Position numbers and translations under genes: made by a program. From positions 2,972,484 to 3,036,483 of the forward strand of contig JAOSJU010000001.1 in the NCBI GenBank assembly GCA_027493945.1: a stretch of DNA of 64,000 nucleotides, read 5' to 3'. Shown here piece after piece: positions 60,672 through 64,000 of the stretch (positions are counted from its first letter, which is position 1; each line of letters opens with the position of its first letter). The notes beneath the pieces were generated by a model, which worked only from the letters and a program-made list of their open reading frames with translations, made no database searches and was not told where the DNA came from. Source of the stretch: Burkholderiaceae bacterium (GTDB lineage: Bacteria; Pseudomonadota; Gammaproteobacteria; Burkholderiales; Burkholderiaceae_E).

Positions 60672-60789
60672 CAACTGCGTGGCCGGGTTTCGCCGGAACG
60701 TCCAGCACCCGCCCGCCGGGATACTGGAAGCCGGCCTCCCGGCTTCGTAAGTTTTGTCTTTTTTTTCAATAACTTGGGAGCTACCCCGC

Positions 60790-61077
60790 ATGAAACTCCG
60801 TCCGCTGCATGATCGCGTGATCATCAAACGCCTGGACAACGAGCGCAAGACCGCGTCCGGCATCGTGATCCCCGAGAGCGCCGCCGAGAAGCCCGACCAG
60901 GGTGAAGTCCTCGCCGTCGGCAACGGCAAGGTGGGTGACGACGGCAAGGTCCGCCCGCTCGCGGTGAAGGTCGGCGACAAGGTGCTCTTCGGCAAATACA
61001 GCGGCCAGTCCGTCAAGGTCGACGGCGACGAGCTGCTGGTGATGCGCGAAGAAGACATCATGGCCGTGGTCGAGTAA
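60790..61077 (+). CDS. groES: Co-chaperonin GroES
   Basis: This 95 aa protein caps GroEL. It starts [20 protein letters not shown], with the mobile loop [25 protein letters not shown] precedes the ATG at 60790. It is under the CIRCE/sigma-70 promoter and 36 bp upstream of groEL. Intact, normal length. Confidence 0.98.
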   Translation: MKLRPLHDRVIIKRLDNERKTASGIVIPESAAEKPDQGEVLAVGNGKVGDDGKVRPLAVKVGDKVLFGKYSGQSVKVDGDELLVMREEDIMAVVE

Positions 61078-62760
<1,683 letters not shown>

Positions 62761-62845
62761 GCCCCGCGGTGGCGGTCTCGGCGGCCGCCACGCTTGCCGA
62801 AGGGCAGGAGACCCGCGCCATGCGGGCCTCCTGCCGACGAAAAGC

Positions 62846-62867
62846 GCCCGCTTCGCGCGGGCCTTTT
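62846..62867 (+). terminator. Rho-independent terminator after groEL
   Basis: GCCCGC (62846-62851), loop TTCGC, GCGGGC (62857-62862) and then TTTT (62864-62867). A further hairpin (GGCAGGAG with CTCCTGCC) lies just upstream at about 62803-62836. Confidence 0.9.
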
Positions 62868-63018
62868 CGTTGCCGGCGGGTGTTAATGCTCAGTTGACCC
62901 AAAAACGGCGGAAAGCCGCGCCCAGCTTGGCTCTCCGGGCAGGGCCCAGAATTTCTCTACCTGCGAATTAGGCAAAATCCTCGAATCGCGGTGCCCCTTG
63001 CGGTTGATGCATAGAGGG

Positions 63019-63046
63019 TTGACGTCGGCGCCCAGCGTCGTATCAT
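63019..63046 (+). promoter_or_regulatory. Promoter for the 102-aa ORF
   Basis: TTGACG (63019-63024) and TATCAT (63041-63046) with a 16-bp spacer make a good sigma-70 promoter. It would start a transcript about 115 nt before the ATG at 63167. The rest of the groEL-ORF gap (62868-63018) shows nothing recognisable. Confidence 0.55.
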
Positions 63047-63166
63047 CGCCACCCTGTCTCGACGACCTGTGCTCACCTCGACGATGTAGCCCACCTGCTG
63101 AACCCCGACGCCACCGACCGACGCCCGAATTGCGTCCGCCGGCGTGGTGTCCACAGGAGTTCAGCG

Positions 63167-63475
63167 ATGCACAGCTACATCCGCACCCCTCGCGCCGCCG
63201 TCGCGCCGCCCCTTCTCGACGACGACCGTGGGCCAGCGGCCCAACGACCGGCCGGCAACGCCCACGGGCGGGCTCAGACGCTTTGGGCCTCGCGGCCTCT
63301 GCCAGTTCGCGCTGGCCGGCTCGTGGCAGTCAGGCTGCAGGGCGAGGACCTGCGGGTCGGACTGGCGACCCCGGACGGGGTCCGGTGGGTACGACCCGAG
63401 GCGGTCCTCACGACTGCCCAGGCGCAGGCTTGGGTGGCGACGTCGGAGTTCTCGCCGGGCGGGCGCCGCGGTTGA
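63167..63475 (+). CDS. Small protein of unknown function (102 aa)
   Basis: An AGGAG site lies 8 bases before the ATG at 63167, and a promoter lies upstream. The product begins MHSYIRTPRAAVAPPLLDDD; the second half (RLVAVRLQGEDLRVGLATPD, GVRWVRPEAVLTTAQAQAWV) could form a small beta-rich domain. I do not recognise it. It is convergent with the methyltransferase, with a 26-bp palindrome between them. It may belong to an accessory region. Confidence 0.55.
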   Translation: MHSYIRTPRAAVAPPLLDDDRGPAAQRPAGNAHGRAQTLWASRPLPVRAGRLVAVRLQGEDLRVGLATPDGVRWVRPEAVLTTAQAQAWVATSEFSPGGRRG

Positions 63476-63489
63476 TGCGCCTGGGCAGT

Positions 63490-63515
63490 CGGCTTATGCG
63501 CCGGCGCATAAGCCG
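63490..63515. repeat. 26-bp perfect palindrome between convergent genes
   Basis: CGGCTTATGCGCC is followed directly by GGCGCATAAGCCG, its exact reverse complement. It could be a bidirectional terminator stem or a recognition site; no T-run follows. Confidence 0.75.
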
Positions 63516-63531
63516 GCCAGGTCGCTTCGCC

Positions 63532-64000
63532 TCAAGCGGCAAGTCTTGCTTGCCTGTTTCCGACAAAGCGCTGGTCTGCGCGAATGCGCCCGACGCCTCT
63601 CGACTGCGTCTGCGTAAGAACAAGGTCAATCTCGCCCGGCTTGGCTTCTCTATCACCAAACAAGTGTGTTTGCGTACGCCCCTCAAACGGTCGCCTGACC
63701 GCATGCATCGTCATCTCCGGGAAAACGCTCTCCAAGGCCTCCCGAGTCGCCGCGAGCGTTGTCGGGCGCGCGTCCGTCCTCACATAGACAACGCCATCTG
63801 GCTTGAGAAGTCGGGCTGCCTCCGTGAACACGCGGGCAATCATGCTACGGAACTTCTCTCGATGTGCGAAATCTCCACGCATCGTGTCGTCGTTCGCGTG
63901 ATGGGGCACTGGACTGCCACCAAGAAGCCATAGCCGCAGCCACTGGTCGTAGTGATAGTCCGCTACGCCAATATACGGCGGAGAAGTAAAGAGTAGGTCA
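63532..64000 (-). CDS. DNA methyltransferase, N4-cytosine/N6-adenine type (partial, N-terminus beyond right edge)
   Basis: The last 156 codons are present. Reading in from the edge gives DLLFTSPPYIGVADYHYDQW and LRLWLLGG; TSPPY is catalytic motif IV of amino-methyltransferases (beta class style SPPY). Further on are AARLLKPDGVVYVRTDARP and PEIDLVL-like GEIDLVLTQTQ, typical of the C-terminal fold. It may be part of a restriction-modification or island system; partner genes are out of view. Base composition looks slightly less GC-rich than the rest. Confidence 0.8.
   Translation of the reverse strand, partial: DLLFTSPPYIGVADYHYDQWLRLWLLGGSPVPHHANDDTMRGDFAHREKFRSMIARVFTEAARLLKPDGVVYVRTDARPTTLAATREALESVFPEMTMHAVRRPFEGRTQTHLFGDREAKPGEIDLVLTQTQSRGVGRIRADQRFVGNRQARLAA

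Noticed and set aside
60754..60789. Earlier start for groES (12 extra residues)
   Set aside because: [10 protein letters not shown] is the universal GroES N-terminus and has GGGAG at the right distance.

Overview
The window is very G+C-rich, densely packed proteobacterial chromosome. The gene content and order (narXL-narK1K2GH, tkt-gap-pgk and pyk-fba, purC-purE-purK-tsaC, boxR with benzoate-CoA ligase, a CIRCE-controlled groESL, a fused speD-speE) point to a betaproteobacterium of the Burkholderiales that can respire nitrate and activate benzoate. That assignment is inference from gene content; no rRNA or tRNA gene is visible.

Layout. 1-10.2 kb: nitrate respiration on the minus strand, with sensor NarX, regulator NarL, two NarK transporters, NarG and the start of NarH running off the left edge. 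10.6-11.8 kb: glutaryl-CoA dehydrogenase. 11.8-12.7 kb: a non-coding block of two large foldback (inverted-repeat) elements. 12.7-17.3 kb: MaoC-type dehydratase, benzoate-CoA ligase, flavodoxin, BoxR-type regulator and an alpha/beta hydrolase, probably part of aerobic benzoyl-CoA (box) metabolism. 17.4-22.5 kb: three-domain universal stress protein, tsaC and purKEC. 22.6-25.7 kb: hydroxypyruvate isomerase-like protein, a small monooxygenase-fold protein, pirin and class II aldolase. 25.9-29.1 kb: pyruvate kinase and a two-component system. 29.2-34.0 kb: AhpD-like protein and a complete sugar-type ABC transporter. 34.0-38.8 kb: pgk, a small unknown gene, gap, tkt. 39.2-41.8 kb: fused SpeD-SpeE behind a hairpin-rich leader, RsmE, barstar and a toxin-less signal peptide ORF. 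41.9-46.7 kb: DUF1631 protein and malic enzyme. 46.7-47.5 kb: a second block of paired foldback elements. 47.5-54.0 kb: FAD/Fe-S D-2-hydroxyacid dehydrogenase, GntR regulator with visible operators, and two aminotransferases. 54-60 kb: lytic transglycosylase, UbiD, a deleted SDR, HemN and an AhpD-like protein. 60-62.8 kb: cold shock protein and groESL. 62.9-64 kb: a small unknown gene and the end of a DNA methyltransferase.

How it fits together. Nitrate respiration (NarXL sensing, NarK transport, NarGH catalysis), oxygen-independent haem synthesis (HemN) and benzoate/glutaryl-CoA catabolism suggest a facultative, aromatic-degrading lifestyle. Central carbon genes lie in two blocks separated by accessory genes.

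Caveats. Thirteen genes, including pyk, hemN and rsmE, carry single-base frameshifts (16 in all, several at runs of G or C). Sequence error is the simplest explanation, so these genes are annotated as single loci with the break noted. The most unusual structures are the two loci of paired foldback elements and the structured speD-speE leader.
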